Part shown: positions 17,239 to 26,047 of the stretch, piece by piece
Layout: each line of letters begins with the position of its first letter
Numbering within the stretch: position 1 is the first letter of the stretch
From: Sphaerochaetaceae bacterium
GTDB lineage: Bacteria > Spirochaetota > Spirochaetia > Sphaerochaetales > Sphaerochaetaceae
Reading direction: 5' to 3'
DNA: 55,605 bases
Assembly (NCBI GenBank): GCA_028532915.1
Contig: JAQQAI010000011.1
Span: 1 to 55,605, forward strand
Translations under genes and position numbers: made by a program
The notes under the pieces: model-generated
Databases searched by the model: none
What the model was told of the DNA's origin: nothing
What the model saw: only the letters and a program-made list of their open reading frames with translations

Positions 17239-18339
17239 TTACGCCAGAATCTTTGAACGGTAACTCTCGACTTCCCAGGTCTTGATGAAATCGATGAATG
17301 ATTTTTCCATGAATTTGGGACCTCCGAAACTTGTGGTGAACACGGCCACCTTCACACTGTCGAGAAACAACGTCCGTGCACTCTCATTGACCGAGAAGAC
17401 ACCCAGCTGCTGTACAGCGATAATCTTCGGATCCTTTTCATATCTCTTTTGATATTCCCCGATACGCACGGCAAGTTCTTTTTTCAGATCATCTTTTTTG
17501 AAGATCGAAGAGTCGACCCACATCGGTGCGACACCGCTGTAGACGATATGATCGGGAGTAAAGGAAGAAGAGAGAGGGTAGAAACTCTCTTCGTCCTTCA
17601 GAAACGAACCGAGTTCGTGATTCATCAGAAAGAGCCAGGAGGGATCATCTCCGAGAGCCTTCTGGAACTGCTCGACTTTAGCACTATGTACCCGTACGGC
17701 AGAGAAATTGGGTTTGCGCACGACATAATGATCCAGTGTCGACATGATGTGCTCATAAGTCTGATCTATCTCTTCTTTGGAATCCCCTGCGACGAAGACT
17801 CCGTGATTCTGAAGGAAGATAACCTTCGGCTGTCGGGGATGAGTCTCGAGATATACGCGCTGAGCATCGCGGACTGTCTTTGCCAGTATGAATCCGGGAT
17901 TGACGATATCTATCCAGAGAGCATCGGGGAACATCGATTTCATCCCCTCCTCTCCAAGTTGAGAACAGGTGAGACCATTGACCATTGCCGGATGAAGGTG
18001 CACAACGAAACGGTATTCGATGATGGCATGAAGCAGAGCTTCGACACTCGGCCTCTGCGTCTCTCCTTCCAGTCTCGCATCCATCATTGCCTGCAGAACG
18101 AGTTTCTCTCTTTCTGCCGGATCTTCGGGGAACTTCATCTTCCACATGTCATTGAGAGCTTCGGTCGACATCCTGACGAATCCATCCTCTTCGATGGTTG
18201 ACAGAGCGTGTCCTGAAGCTTTCACATATAGGACTCCATCCTCTTTGAGGGAGGTATTTCCCCCGCCTTTCACCACAAACCGTTCATCAGAACCATACAC
18301 CCTGGACATCTCAAGCAGATCACTCACATTCTGATTCAT
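17239..18339 (-). CDS. rhaD: rhamnulose-1-phosphate aldolase, class II aldolase domain only
   Basis: Zinc class II aldolase expected to split L-rhamnulose 1-phosphate into dihydroxyacetone phosphate and L-lactaldehyde. The 366-residue product has the glycine-rich phosphate site KGGGNTS near residue 24, zinc ligands His115 and His117 in HLHP, and His179 in QNHG. It resembles the N-terminal half of the bifunctional aldolase/short-chain dehydrogenase used in many rhamnose operons, but ends where the dehydrogenase half would begin. It starts one base after the rhaA stop, with AGGAG upstream. Confidence 0.8.
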   Translation of the reverse strand: MNQNVSDLLEMSRVYGSDERFVVKGGGNTSLKEDGVLYVKASGHALSTIEEDGFVRMSTEALNDMWKMKFPEDPAEREKLVLQAMMDARLEGETQRPSVEALLHAIIEYRFVVHLHPAMVNGLTCSQLGEEGMKSMFPDALWIDIVNPGFILAKTVRDAQRVYLETHPRQPKVIFLQNHGVFVAGDSKEEIDQTYEHIMSTLDHYVVRKPNFSAVRVHSAKVEQFQKALGDDPSWLFLMNHELGSFLKDEESFYPLSSSFTPDHIVYSGVAPMWVDSSIFKKDDLKKELAVRIGEYQKRYEKDPKIIAVQQLGVFSVNESARTLFLDSVKVAVFTTSFGGPKFMEKSFIDFIKTWEVESYRSKILA

Positions 18340-18340
18340 A

Positions 18341-19597
18341 CTACCTTCTCCTGTTCAATTCTTTTTTCTCATATTCGACGATCTTTTCGATAACCGAAAA
18401 ATCATCGTCTTTGTTCTCTAATTCCAGCCAATGATCATACACATCTCCGAACGGAAGAGTTGAAAGAGCCTCATAGGTGGCAAGCTTCTCATACCCGCGT
18501 CCATCCTTTTCAAGAGTGACGAGAGTGTCGACAGGCTCGAGCAGCGCTGTAAGCAGAGCTTTCTGGAAGGCTCTCACCCCGGTGACATATGCTCCGATCC
18601 TGTTGATCGACGCGTCGAAGAAATCGAGTCCGATATGGACATTATCTATTTTCCCTGTACGGAGTAATTCCCTAGCTACATTCTTCACCTTGTCGGTAAG
18701 GATCACTACATGGTCGCTGTCCCAGTGTACAGGTCTGGAAATGTGAAGGAGAAGCTCATCATCGAACAGCAGGATTGATGAGATCTTGTCGGAGACATCC
18801 TCCTCGGTATGAAAATGTCCCATATCGATACAGAGCATCTTGTTGTTTCGGCTTGCATAGTTCATATAGAATTCATGCGATCCGACGACGAACGACTCGC
18901 TTCCGATACCGAAAAGTTTCGTTTCCACTGCGTCTCTCATAAACTCTCGCGGATACTCCTGTTCGAAAATCTCGTCGAGTGACTCTTTGAGAATCTTGCG
19001 GAATCCGAATCTGTCGAACGTCACATCCTTTGCTCCGTCCGGGATCCATGTGTCCAGAATACAGGGAGTGCCGAGCTGCCGGCCGATGTAGGCCGCAATC
19101 TTTCTGCACCGCTTGGCATGCTCGATCCAGAAAGCTCTGATCTCAGGGTCCTTGCTTGCGAGAGTATAGCCGTCTTCTGCTTTCGGATGGGAGAAGAAGG
19201 TACCATTGAAATCGATTCCCACACCCATCTTCTTCGCCCATTGTATCCAGGTATCGTAATGGGAAGGTTCGATCTGGTCGCGGTCGACGAACTCGCCTTT
19301 GAAATCACCGTAACTAGCATGGAGATTGAGCCGCTTGGTGCCGGGAACGAGAGAGAAGACCTTCTCCAGATCTTTCTGCAGTTCTTCAATTGACCTGGCT
19401 TTTCCGGGATAGTTTCCCGTTGTCTGAATCCCTCCGCCTGACAAGGATGCATCCGGAGTCTCGAAACCTCCAACATCGTCTCCCTGCCAGCAGTGGATGC
19501 TTATCGGCAGCCGGGCTACATGTGAAATGGCTTCATCAGTGTCCACACCGATCTTTCTGTATGCTTCTCTGGCTCTTTCGTATCTTGTCAGTTCCAT
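18341..19597 (-). CDS. rhaA: L-rhamnose isomerase
   Basis: Cytoplasmic Mn/Zn-dependent isomerase converting L-rhamnose to L-rhamnulose; 418 residues, the usual family length. HCWQGDDVGGFE near residue 35, GGIQTTGNYPGKAR and RLNLHASYGDF match the RhaA signature. Metal-binding residues lie in the GIDFNGTFFSHPK and CIDMGHFHTEEDV segments. GGAGG sits five bases before the ATG. It is the first gene of the rha operon and faces the AraC regulator across a 102-base divergent promoter region. Confidence 0.95.
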   Translation of the reverse strand: MELTRYERAREAYRKIGVDTDEAISHVARLPISIHCWQGDDVGGFETPDASLSGGGIQTTGNYPGKARSIEELQKDLEKVFSLVPGTKRLNLHASYGDFKGEFVDRDQIEPSHYDTWIQWAKKMGVGIDFNGTFFSHPKAEDGYTLASKDPEIRAFWIEHAKRCRKIAAYIGRQLGTPCILDTWIPDGAKDVTFDRFGFRKILKESLDEIFEQEYPREFMRDAVETKLFGIGSESFVVGSHEFYMNYASRNNKMLCIDMGHFHTEEDVSDKISSILLFDDELLLHISRPVHWDSDHVVILTDKVKNVARELLRTGKIDNVHIGLDFFDASINRIGAYVTGVRAFQKALLTALLEPVDTLVTLEKDGRGYEKLATYEALSTLPFGDVYDHWLELENKDDDFSVIEKIVEYEKKELNRRR

Positions 19598-19661
19598 AGG
19601 TCCCTCCGTCTATTTTCTACTGAATCTACGATAACTCTATCCCAGCTGCGCCCACCGTGCC

Positions 19662-19690
19662 TTGACAAAATTATCATATTTTAGCACAAT
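19662..19690 (+). promoter_or_regulatory. promoter of the AraC regulator gene
   Basis: Perfect TTGACA (19662-19667), a 17-base spacer and CACAAT (19685-19690). The predicted start is about 19697, only about three bases before the ATG, and no Shine-Dalgarno sequence is present. The same 102-base region must carry the rhaA promoter on the other strand, for which no clear boxes were found. Confidence 0.5.
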
Positions 19691-19699
19691 TTATTCATT

Positions 19700-20581
19700 A
19701 TGAAACTCAAGCTGCTCTCTTCAGATTTCTTCTATTCTCCAGATTTCGCACTCAAAGTCATAGACAGAGATCCCGAGCTGCCCTACCCTCTCCATTCTCA
19801 CGATTTTTATGAACTGGTCATCATCGTCAGCGGCAAGGGAGAACATTTCACCGAAGGTAACTCGTTCTCCCTGTTTCCCGGAAATGTGTTCGTGGTGACT
19901 CCCGGACTGGAACACGGCTACAAGAATGTCGAGAATCTCCATCTGTACAACATTCTCTTCACCAACAGAATATTTATCGATTCCTTTCCAGATCTGCGCA
20001 ACATGCCCGGCTATCATGCACTGATGACCATCGAGCCCAATTACAGAAACGATCAGATGCTCGATTATTTCATGCAGCTCACACCAGCACAGATGGGAAA
20101 GATACTTCCTCTCATTGAACAGATGCAAGCTGAATGTGACTCTATCGAAAGCGACGACGGGTCCGAATCACTTGCCATGGCGATGATGATACAGCTGCTG
20201 GTCATTCTGTTCCGTATCTATGCGCAACAGCCCAGAAAGGACAACTACACGATACTGAGAATGGCCGATGCGATCAGTTTCCTCGAGTCGAACATCGACC
20301 GGTCGGTATCGATAAAGGAACTGATGGAGCTTACGAACATGTCGGTGAGCACTCTCAACAGGCATTTTCAGGCTGCAACGGGGCTCTCTCCGGTCGAATA
20401 TCATATACAGCTCAGGATCGAGCAGGCCTGCCGTTACATCAGAACCGGTGATTATTCGATGGGAGAGATAAGTGAGGCTACAGGTTTCAGCGATGCCAAC
20501 TATTTCAGCAGACAATTCAGGAAAGTGATGGGAATGAGTCCCAGAGAATACAAAAAAAACAAAATACATTGGTATACATAG
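19700..20581 (+). CDS. AraC-family transcriptional regulator of rhamnose genes
   Basis: The 293-residue regulator has an N-terminal cupin sugar-sensing domain (LHSHDFYELVIIVSGKGEH at about residue 33, HGYKNV further on) and a C-terminal double helix-turn-helix (about residues 195-290, with SISTLNR-like first recognition helix MSVSTLNRHFQAATG and the conserved GFSDANYFSRQFRKVMG). Divergence from rhaA indicates it controls the rha operon in response to rhamnose, as RhaS/RhaR do. The galactokinase gene follows 26 bases downstream and is probably co-transcribed. Direct targets are inferred. Confidence 0.85.
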   Translation: MKLKLLSSDFFYSPDFALKVIDRDPELPYPLHSHDFYELVIIVSGKGEHFTEGNSFSLFPGNVFVVTPGLEHGYKNVENLHLYNILFTNRIFIDSFPDLRNMPGYHALMTIEPNYRNDQMLDYFMQLTPAQMGKILPLIEQMQAECDSIESDDGSESLAMAMMIQLLVILFRIYAQQPRKDNYTILRMADAISFLESNIDRSVSIKELMELTNMSVSTLNRHFQAATGLSPVEYHIQLRIEQACRYIRTGDYSMGEISEATGFSDANYFSRQFRKVMGMSPREYKKNKIHWYT

Positions 20582-20607
20582 AATACCTCTGTATTCAGGA
20601 GATTATG

Positions 20608-21891
20608 ATGAATCAATTAGCCGGAATCACTCAAACAGATACGTTCACAGAACGTCTTGAGCAGCTGTATGGAACCTTTTCACCTCTGGAATATCAGAAA
20701 CAACGGTATCAGGCTCTCATCGAAACCCACCTTTCGTATATAGAAGGGGAACAGGTGATTCAAAGCGGTCTGTTCAGCACATCGGGAAGAACCGAACTGG
20801 GAGGAAACCATACCGACCATAATCACGGAAAAGTCATCGCAGGTTCGATCAATCTTGACACTATCGCAGCCGTTTCGACCGTATCCACATCACTTGTAAA
20901 GCTCATCTCTCCCGGATTTCCCGATGTCGTCGTCGACATCTCCTCGGTGGAATACAGGAAGGAGGAGGAAGGGACTACCGACTCACTGGTCAGGGGAATA
21001 GCAGATGCCTTCTTAAAAAGAAATCTGAGAATCGGAGGACTTGTCATCCATACGTCCACAAACGTTCTCAAAGGTTCCGGCCTCTCCTCTTCCGCAGCGA
21101 TCGAAGTGCTCATCGGAACGATCTTCAACTCCATGTATAATGAAGAAGTTCTCGATCCGGTAGAACTGGCGATCATCGGACAGTACGCCGAAAACAACTA
21201 CTTCGGAAAACCTTCAGGCCTCATGGACCAGATAGCCTGTGCTGTCGGCAATGTGGTCAGCATAGATTTCAAAGAAGCCTCAAAACCTTCGGTCTCGTCG
21301 ATACCCGTGGATTTCACGTCTCATGGTTACCAGCTGATGATCGTCGATACCAAAGGAGACCATGCATCACTTACCGGTGACTATGCATCCATCCCGGCGG
21401 AGATGAAAAGCGTTGCCCGCTATTTTGGAAAAGAGGTTCTCAGGGAAGTCAGTCTGGAGAGTTTTCTTCAAAAGCTCCCGGTAATAAGAGAAAAAATCGG
21501 CAGCGACAGAGCCGTTTTGAGAGCCTTCCACTTTCTCAAAGAGAATGAACGGGTCGAGACGATGGAGAAAGCATTGCGCAATGACGATATCGCTCTCTAT
21601 CTTGAAATGGTCAGAGAATCGGGACTTTCCTCGTTCAACTACCTGCAGAACATCTATTCACCCGACAATCCCGCAGTGCAGCCGATAGCAGTAGCACTGG
21701 CCGTCTGCGACCATCTTCTCAAAAAAGAGGGGGCTGCACGTGTTCATGGCGGAGGATTCGCAGGTACCATTCAGGTCTATGTCCCTGTCGCGATGAAAGA
21801 GACCTTCACTATGGAGATGGAAAAGCTCTTCGGCAAGGGTTCGGTGACAGAACTGACCATCCGGGCGCTGAGCACCTGCAGAGTCATCTGA
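20608..21891 (+). CDS. galK: galactokinase-type GHMP kinase
   Basis: ATP-dependent sugar 1-kinase, 427 residues. The galactokinase signature appears as SGRTELGGNHTDHNHG near residue 49, the GHMP ATP-binding loop as GSGLSSSAAIE near residue 150, and the catalytic Asp lies in GLMDQIA. The GRTE/GGNHTDH form is a variant found in some anaerobes and spirochaetes. The likely product is galactose 1-phosphate. It follows the rhamnose regulator, but GHMP kinases are not known to replace rhamnulokinase. The start at 20608 has AGGAG six bases upstream; ATG at 20605 is too close. Confidence 0.85.
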   Translation: MNQLAGITQTDTFTERLEQLYGTFSPLEYQKQRYQALIETHLSYIEGEQVIQSGLFSTSGRTELGGNHTDHNHGKVIAGSINLDTIAAVSTVSTSLVKLISPGFPDVVVDISSVEYRKEEEGTTDSLVRGIADAFLKRNLRIGGLVIHTSTNVLKGSGLSSSAAIEVLIGTIFNSMYNEEVLDPVELAIIGQYAENNYFGKPSGLMDQIACAVGNVVSIDFKEASKPSVSSIPVDFTSHGYQLMIVDTKGDHASLTGDYASIPAEMKSVARYFGKEVLREVSLESFLQKLPVIREKIGSDRAVLRAFHFLKENERVETMEKALRNDDIALYLEMVRESGLSSFNYLQNIYSPDNPAVQPIAVALAVCDHLLKKEGAARVHGGGFAGTIQVYVPVAMKETFTMEMEKLFGKGSVTELTIRALSTCRVI

Positions 21892-21900
21892 TCCCAGATT

Positions 21901-22170
21901 TCACTTCTGGATCTTGTCCAGAATCTGAAGGATCTCACCGATCTTCTCATCCACATCTGATTCCTCCTTCCCGAAAGAATCTTTCACGCAGGAGGTCAGA
22001 TGTGCATGAAGGACTTCATTGTTGGTCTTTTTCAACAGGGCTATGACGGCCAGCAGCTGGTATGAGATATCGATACAGTAACGGTCGTCATCCACCATCC
22101 TGATAATCCCCTCGAGCTGTCCCTTCGCAGTTTTCAGCGAAGTCATCACTTTCTTATGATCAGCTTTCAC
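21901..22170 (-). CDS. csoR: CsoR-family copper-sensing repressor
   Basis: Small all-helical metal-sensing repressor, 89 residues. The Cu(I) ligand set C-H-C is present: Cys in RYCIDISYQ, His in HAHL and Cys in TSCV. It should bind the GC-rich palindrome upstream of copA and release it when copper binds. The start codon is GTG, with GGGAGAT overlapping the end of copA. It is co-transcribed with copA (3-base gap), giving autoregulation. It ends 9 bases from the convergent galK stop. Confidence 0.92.
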   Translation of the reverse strand: MKADHKKVMTSLKTAKGQLEGIIRMVDDDRYCIDISYQLLAVIALLKKTNNEVLHAHLTSCVKDSFGKEESDVDEKIGEILQILDKIQK

Positions 22171-22173
22171 GTT

Positions 22174-22389
22174 CTATCTCCCTGTGATCGAAGTCACTTC
22201 ATATCCCGCTTCGGCGACTTTACTTCTGAGCAGGTCATCATCAAGGTGCGACTCACTGGTGACTGTGGCCCTTTTGTCTTCGAGCGACACTGTGACGGTG
22301 CATCCTCCGATGGATTCCAGAGCCTTCTTCACATGGCTGACACAGTGATCGCACATCATTCCATTCACATTTAATTCTTTAGTATTCAT
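22174..22389 (-). CDS. possible internal start producing a free CopZ-like chaperone
   Basis: Within copA, an in-frame ATG at 22389-22387 (Met765) is preceded by AAGGAAGG (22404-22397) with 7 bases between. Translation from here would give a 71-residue protein with the GMMCDHC metal site, the same size as stand-alone CopZ chaperones. This is seen in the sequence; use of the start is inference. Confidence 0.4.
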   Translation of the reverse strand: MNTKELNVNGMMCDHCVSHVKKALESIGGCTVTVSLEDKRATVTSESHLDDDLLRSKVAEAGYEVTSITGR

Positions 22390-24681
22390 ATTCTTACCTT
22401 CCTTTATAACTACGGTCTCTTTCTTGTCCCGTTTGAGTCTCAATGCATTTGTGACGACGAATATACTCGACAGGCTCATCGCGAACGCTGCGAACATCGG
22501 AGAGAGTTTCACGGCGAACGCGGGATAGAAAACCCCTGCGGCGAGAGGGATTCCCGTCACATTGTAAAACAGCGCCCAAAACAGATTCTCTTTGATGATC
22601 CTCATCGTCCTTCTGCTCAGATCTATGGCTGTCACCACATCGCTCAGATCATCTTTCACCAGGAGGATATCTCCCGATTCCACTGCGATATCGCTGCTGC
22701 CGTGAAGTGCGATACCGACATCGGCTCTCATCAAAGAAGGAGCATCATTCACCCCGTCTCCCACCATAGCGACTACCCGCCCTTCATTCTGCAGAGAGGA
22801 TATTATCCTCTCTTTTCCATCAGGCAGGACTCTTGCATGATATTCATCTATGTTCACCTGCTGTGCTACAGCCTGTGCACTCTGTTGAGAATCCCCGGTG
22901 AGCATAATGATCCTGTATCCTCTTTTCTTCAAATTCTCGACAGTGACGGCACTGCTCTCCTTCAGTGTATCGGAGATCACTATTGAACCTATATATTCAC
23001 TTTCCTGTCCGAAATGGACCACGATATTCCCATCTTTCTCGTACTCTTTCACTTCCTGAGGGACAACGACAGAATGCCCGAGGAGAAACTCATCGGTCCC
23101 GCCGAAAGTATGGATACCTTTGATGAGTGCCTCGATACCCTTTCCTGTTACCGATTTCGCATTCGCCGATGTTTCGATAGATATATCATGAGCGAGAGCA
23201 TGATTCAAAATAGCCTTCGCGATCGGATGTTCGCTGTTGTTCTCGACAGAAGCTGCGGCCGAAAGGAAAGCTCTTTCATCATCAGAGTGCGCAGGCAGAA
23301 CATGCTTCACAAGAAGGTTTCCTTTAGTGATCGTTCTGGTCTTATCAAAAACTATCGTATCTACTTTGGCCAGAGTCTGCAGCGCCTGCGACTGCCTGAT
23401 CAGAATTCCTTTTTCACCCGCCTTTCCCATCGCTACCATCACTGCAGTCGGTGTAGCCAGACCCAGTGCACACGGACAGCTGATGACCAGTACCGAAATA
23501 CCGAAGGCCAGAGCTTCATCAACCGATGAGGAGGCGAACAGCCAGACCAAGGTGGTGATCACGGCAAGAAGGATCACGATCGGAACGAAATAGAGACTGA
23601 TGGTGTCGGCAAGTTTCGCTATCGGAGCTTTCGACGTGCTCGCCTGCTCCACAAGCTGTACGATCTGGCTGAATGTCGTATCCTTGCCGACCCGGGTAGG
23701 TCTTACCTGCACATATCCTGTCGTATTGACCGTTGAGGAGAATACGGTAGAACCTTCACTCTTGTCGACAGGGAGACTTTCTCCGCTCAGAGATGATTCA
23801 TCTACACTCGTTTCCCCTTTTATGATGATTCCGTCGACAGGGAATCTCCCTCCGGGTCGTACGACGACCACATCGGCGGTAGTAACCTCTTCTATTTTGA
23901 CTTGAACCTCTTTGCCGTCTCTCAGAACAGATGCAGTATCACTTTGGAGTTCAAGAAGCTTCTCGATGGCTCTTGAGGCCCTGCCCTTTGCGAGAAACTC
24001 GAGATATTTCCCGGTGAGAACGAACGTGAGGATCATAGCCGATGACTCGAAATAGAGAGAACGGCGAAGAAGAGAAAGTGAAACGAGATCCCTTTCATAG
24101 AGAGCGAAAGAGATCTGGAACAGGGTGATCACTCCGAATGCCATCGCGGCGAGAGACCCGATCGCTATCAGAGAGTCCATCGTGGGTTTTCTCTTGAGGA
24201 GAGTCCTGATTCCCGAACGCAGTGTCTTCTGGTTCACAAACAGGACACAGAGGGCAAGAAGGAACTGAACGAAGGCAAAGGAGAATGTCCCCCCGGATCC
24301 CTTCAGTGCAGCAAACATCGGAAGATGCAGCATATCGCCCATCGCTATGTAGACGAGAGGAACCGAGAAGGCTATCGAGGTCAGAAGTGTTCTCTTCCTT
24401 GCCTGTTTCTCCATCCGATAATCATCCTGAAACGATCTTTTCGGCGGGCCCACACTGTCTTTTTGGACAGCAGATGCACTGTATCCGGCATTTTTGATCC
24501 GTTCGATTATCTGTTTCTCATCAAGCTCCCCTTCATTTTCATCGTAATTGAAAGAGAGCGAGTTATGAAGAAGACTCACCGTGATGTTCGAAACGCCCTG
24601 TATATCTTCTATACTCTTTTCGACGTGGACCGAGCATGCCGAGCAGCTCATCCCTTCGACAGTATATTCTTTTTTTATCAT
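22174..24681 (-). CDS. copA: copper-translocating P1B-type ATPase fused to a CopZ-like domain
   Basis: The 835-residue copper exporter starts with a heavy-metal-binding domain (GMSCSAC, residues 10-16), then eight expected membrane segments with the CPC site (about residue 402), actuator SGES (299-302), HP motif (SEHP), MLTGD and GDGVND. The phosphorylation motif reads DKTRT (446-450) instead of DKTGT. A second metal-binding domain (GMMCDHC) forms residues 765-835 and looks like a fused copper chaperone. The start MIKKEY is preceded by the G-rich operator half-site. It heads copA-csoR, controlled by the CsoR operator at 24694-24709. Confidence 0.9.
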   Translation of the reverse strand: MIKKEYTVEGMSCSACSVHVEKSIEDIQGVSNITVSLLHNSLSFNYDENEGELDEKQIIERIKNAGYSASAVQKDSVGPPKRSFQDDYRMEKQARKRTLLTSIAFSVPLVYIAMGDMLHLPMFAALKGSGGTFSFAFVQFLLALCVLFVNQKTLRSGIRTLLKRKPTMDSLIAIGSLAAMAFGVITLFQISFALYERDLVSLSLLRRSLYFESSAMILTFVLTGKYLEFLAKGRASRAIEKLLELQSDTASVLRDGKEVQVKIEEVTTADVVVVRPGGRFPVDGIIIKGETSVDESSLSGESLPVDKSEGSTVFSSTVNTTGYVQVRPTRVGKDTTFSQIVQLVEQASTSKAPIAKLADTISLYFVPIVILLAVITTLVWLFASSSVDEALAFGISVLVISCPCALGLATPTAVMVAMGKAGEKGILIRQSQALQTLAKVDTIVFDKTRTITKGNLLVKHVLPAHSDDERAFLSAAASVENNSEHPIAKAILNHALAHDISIETSANAKSVTGKGIEALIKGIHTFGGTDEFLLGHSVVVPQEVKEYEKDGNIVVHFGQESEYIGSIVISDTLKESSAVTVENLKKRGYRIIMLTGDSQQSAQAVAQQVNIDEYHARVLPDGKERIISSLQNEGRVVAMVGDGVNDAPSLMRADVGIALHGSSDIAVESGDILLVKDDLSDVVTAIDLSRRTMRIIKENLFWALFYNVTGIPLAAGVFYPAFAVKLSPMFAAFAMSLSSIFVVTNALRLKRDKKETVVIKEGKNMNTKELNVNGMMCDHCVSHVKKALESIGGCTVTVSLEDKRATVTSESHLDDDLLRSKVAEAGYEVTSITGR

Positions 24682-24693
24682 ACGCGTACCCCC

Positions 24694-24709
24694 CACCCCC
24701 TAGGGGGTG
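24694..24709. promoter_or_regulatory. CsoR operator
   Basis: Perfect 16-base palindrome CACCCCCTAGGGGGTG, flanked by a further C-run. It matches the G-tract/TA-centred operators of CsoR repressors. It lies immediately after the copA -10 box and ends 12 bases before the copA ATG, so bound repressor would block both initiation and the ribosome-binding region in the DNA. Confidence 0.8.
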
Positions 24710-24716
24710 TATGAAT

Positions 24717-24745
24717 ACGTTAACGATATCTTCGCAGCATGTCAA
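24717..24745 (-). promoter_or_regulatory. copA-csoR promoter
   Basis: Minus-strand TTGACA (24745-24740), a 17-base spacer and TAACGT (24722-24717). The predicted start, near 24710, is at the edge of the CsoR palindrome. It lies between the thrC stop and copA. Confidence 0.6.
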
Positions 24746-24761
24746 GACCGGACAGAGAGGT

Positions 24762-26027
24762 TCAAAAGATAGATCTGTAATCGCAGTTCACCCGTTTATA
24801 ATGCTGCTCTTTTAGCAGCAGCTGTTTGAGTGAGGGAGGTATCTCGACAGGCAATCCCACGATAGGCTCGACTATCGTCTCGAATTTTGCAGGATGGGCC
24901 GTGGAGTAGACGATCGTCGGACTGTCTATAGCCCCGGTCTCTCTGACATACTCGCCTGTGGCGGTATGAGGACATATGATATAGTCATGATCCCTGTATA
25001 CTCTTTCTATTGTCTTTTTTATCGTTTCATCGTCGACACAGGCGGCGCTGACCATCTTTGAAAAGCTTTCATAATCATCATAGAGGTGAAACAGCCGTTC
25101 CATATTGCTCGGATCTCCCACGTCCATCGCGTTTGCCAATGTCGCTACCGAGGCTCTTCCTCTGTAGGAGCCGTTCTCAAGATAATCCAGTATCGTTCTG
25201 TTGCTGTTGAGCGCAAGGGTGATCTTTTGAATCGGAGCACCCATCGTCATAGCCCAATAGGAAGCACAAGCATTTCCGACATTCCCGCTGGGAATGATCA
25301 TGACAGGTTTTTCTCCTGTCGTCTGATACATCTGCAAAGAGGAACTGAAAGCGTAGACCATCTGGGGAAGGAGTCTTCCCAGATTGATGCTGTTGGCGGA
25401 GGTAAGGCCTTCTCTTGCAGCAAGCTCTTTATCGACAAAAGCATCTTTCACCATCTTCTGACAGTCGTCGAACGAACCGGCTACGGCGTAGGCTTCGATA
25501 TTATTCTGATAACAGGTGAGCTGGCTCTGCTGGCGAGAAGAGACCCTTCCTTCGGGAAACAGCACTTTAACATCGATATGTTCGCGGTTATGGAAGGCGG
25601 CTGCTACAGCCCCCCCCGTATCTCCGCTGGTAGCGACCAGAATAGTCAGTCTCCCCCCCTTTTTCGAGAGGATACGCTCGAGTGAAGCGGCAAGAAAACG
25701 GGCACCGAAATCCTTGAAGGCCGCTGTCGGTCCCCAATAGAGTTCAAGAACTGCTTCTCTGTCGTTGTAAAGATGGAGAGGTACAGGAAAGTTGAACGCA
25801 TCGCAGCACATCTCGTACAGCTCATCTTCCAGAAGATCTCCTTCGAAATAGGGAGCGAGGATGAAATGGGCCAATTTGGGAATGTCACTGAAGTGAGGGG
25901 CCTTTTCGATATCTATTTCGGGAATAGACGACGGAACGAACAATCCTCCGTCGGGAGCCAGGCCCTGAAGTATAGCCTCCGATGCACTCACTTTCGTCTT
26001 TGAATCTCTGGTACTGACAAAATACAT
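24762..26027 (-). CDS. thrC: threonine synthase
   Basis: PLP-dependent enzyme converting O-phosphohomoserine to threonine; 421 residues. The PLP lysine lies in AFKDFGARF near residue 99, and SGDTGGAVA and IPSGNVGNA are the cofactor phosphate-binding loops. The N-terminus MYFVSTRDSK is typical. It follows the homoserine dehydrogenase gene by 20 bases on the same strand. No homoserine kinase (thrB) gene is in the window. No terminator separates it from copA. Confidence 0.93.
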   Translation of the reverse strand: MYFVSTRDSKTKVSASEAILQGLAPDGGLFVPSSIPEIDIEKAPHFSDIPKLAHFILAPYFEGDLLEDELYEMCCDAFNFPVPLHLYNDREAVLELYWGPTAAFKDFGARFLAASLERILSKKGGRLTILVATSGDTGGAVAAAFHNREHIDVKVLFPEGRVSSRQQSQLTCYQNNIEAYAVAGSFDDCQKMVKDAFVDKELAAREGLTSANSINLGRLLPQMVYAFSSSLQMYQTTGEKPVMIIPSGNVGNACASYWAMTMGAPIQKITLALNSNRTILDYLENGSYRGRASVATLANAMDVGDPSNMERLFHLYDDYESFSKMVSAACVDDETIKKTIERVYRDHDYIICPHTATGEYVRETGAIDSPTIVYSTAHPAKFETIVEPIVGLPVEIPPSLKQLLLKEQHYKRVNCDYRSIF

Positions 26028-26047
26028 ACTCTTCTTTCTCCCTGAAT

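Noticed and set aside
20608-21891. Galactokinase gene as the missing rhamnulokinase
   Set aside because: It carries the galactokinase GHMP motifs, whereas rhamnulokinases belong to the FGGY family; position alone is not enough.
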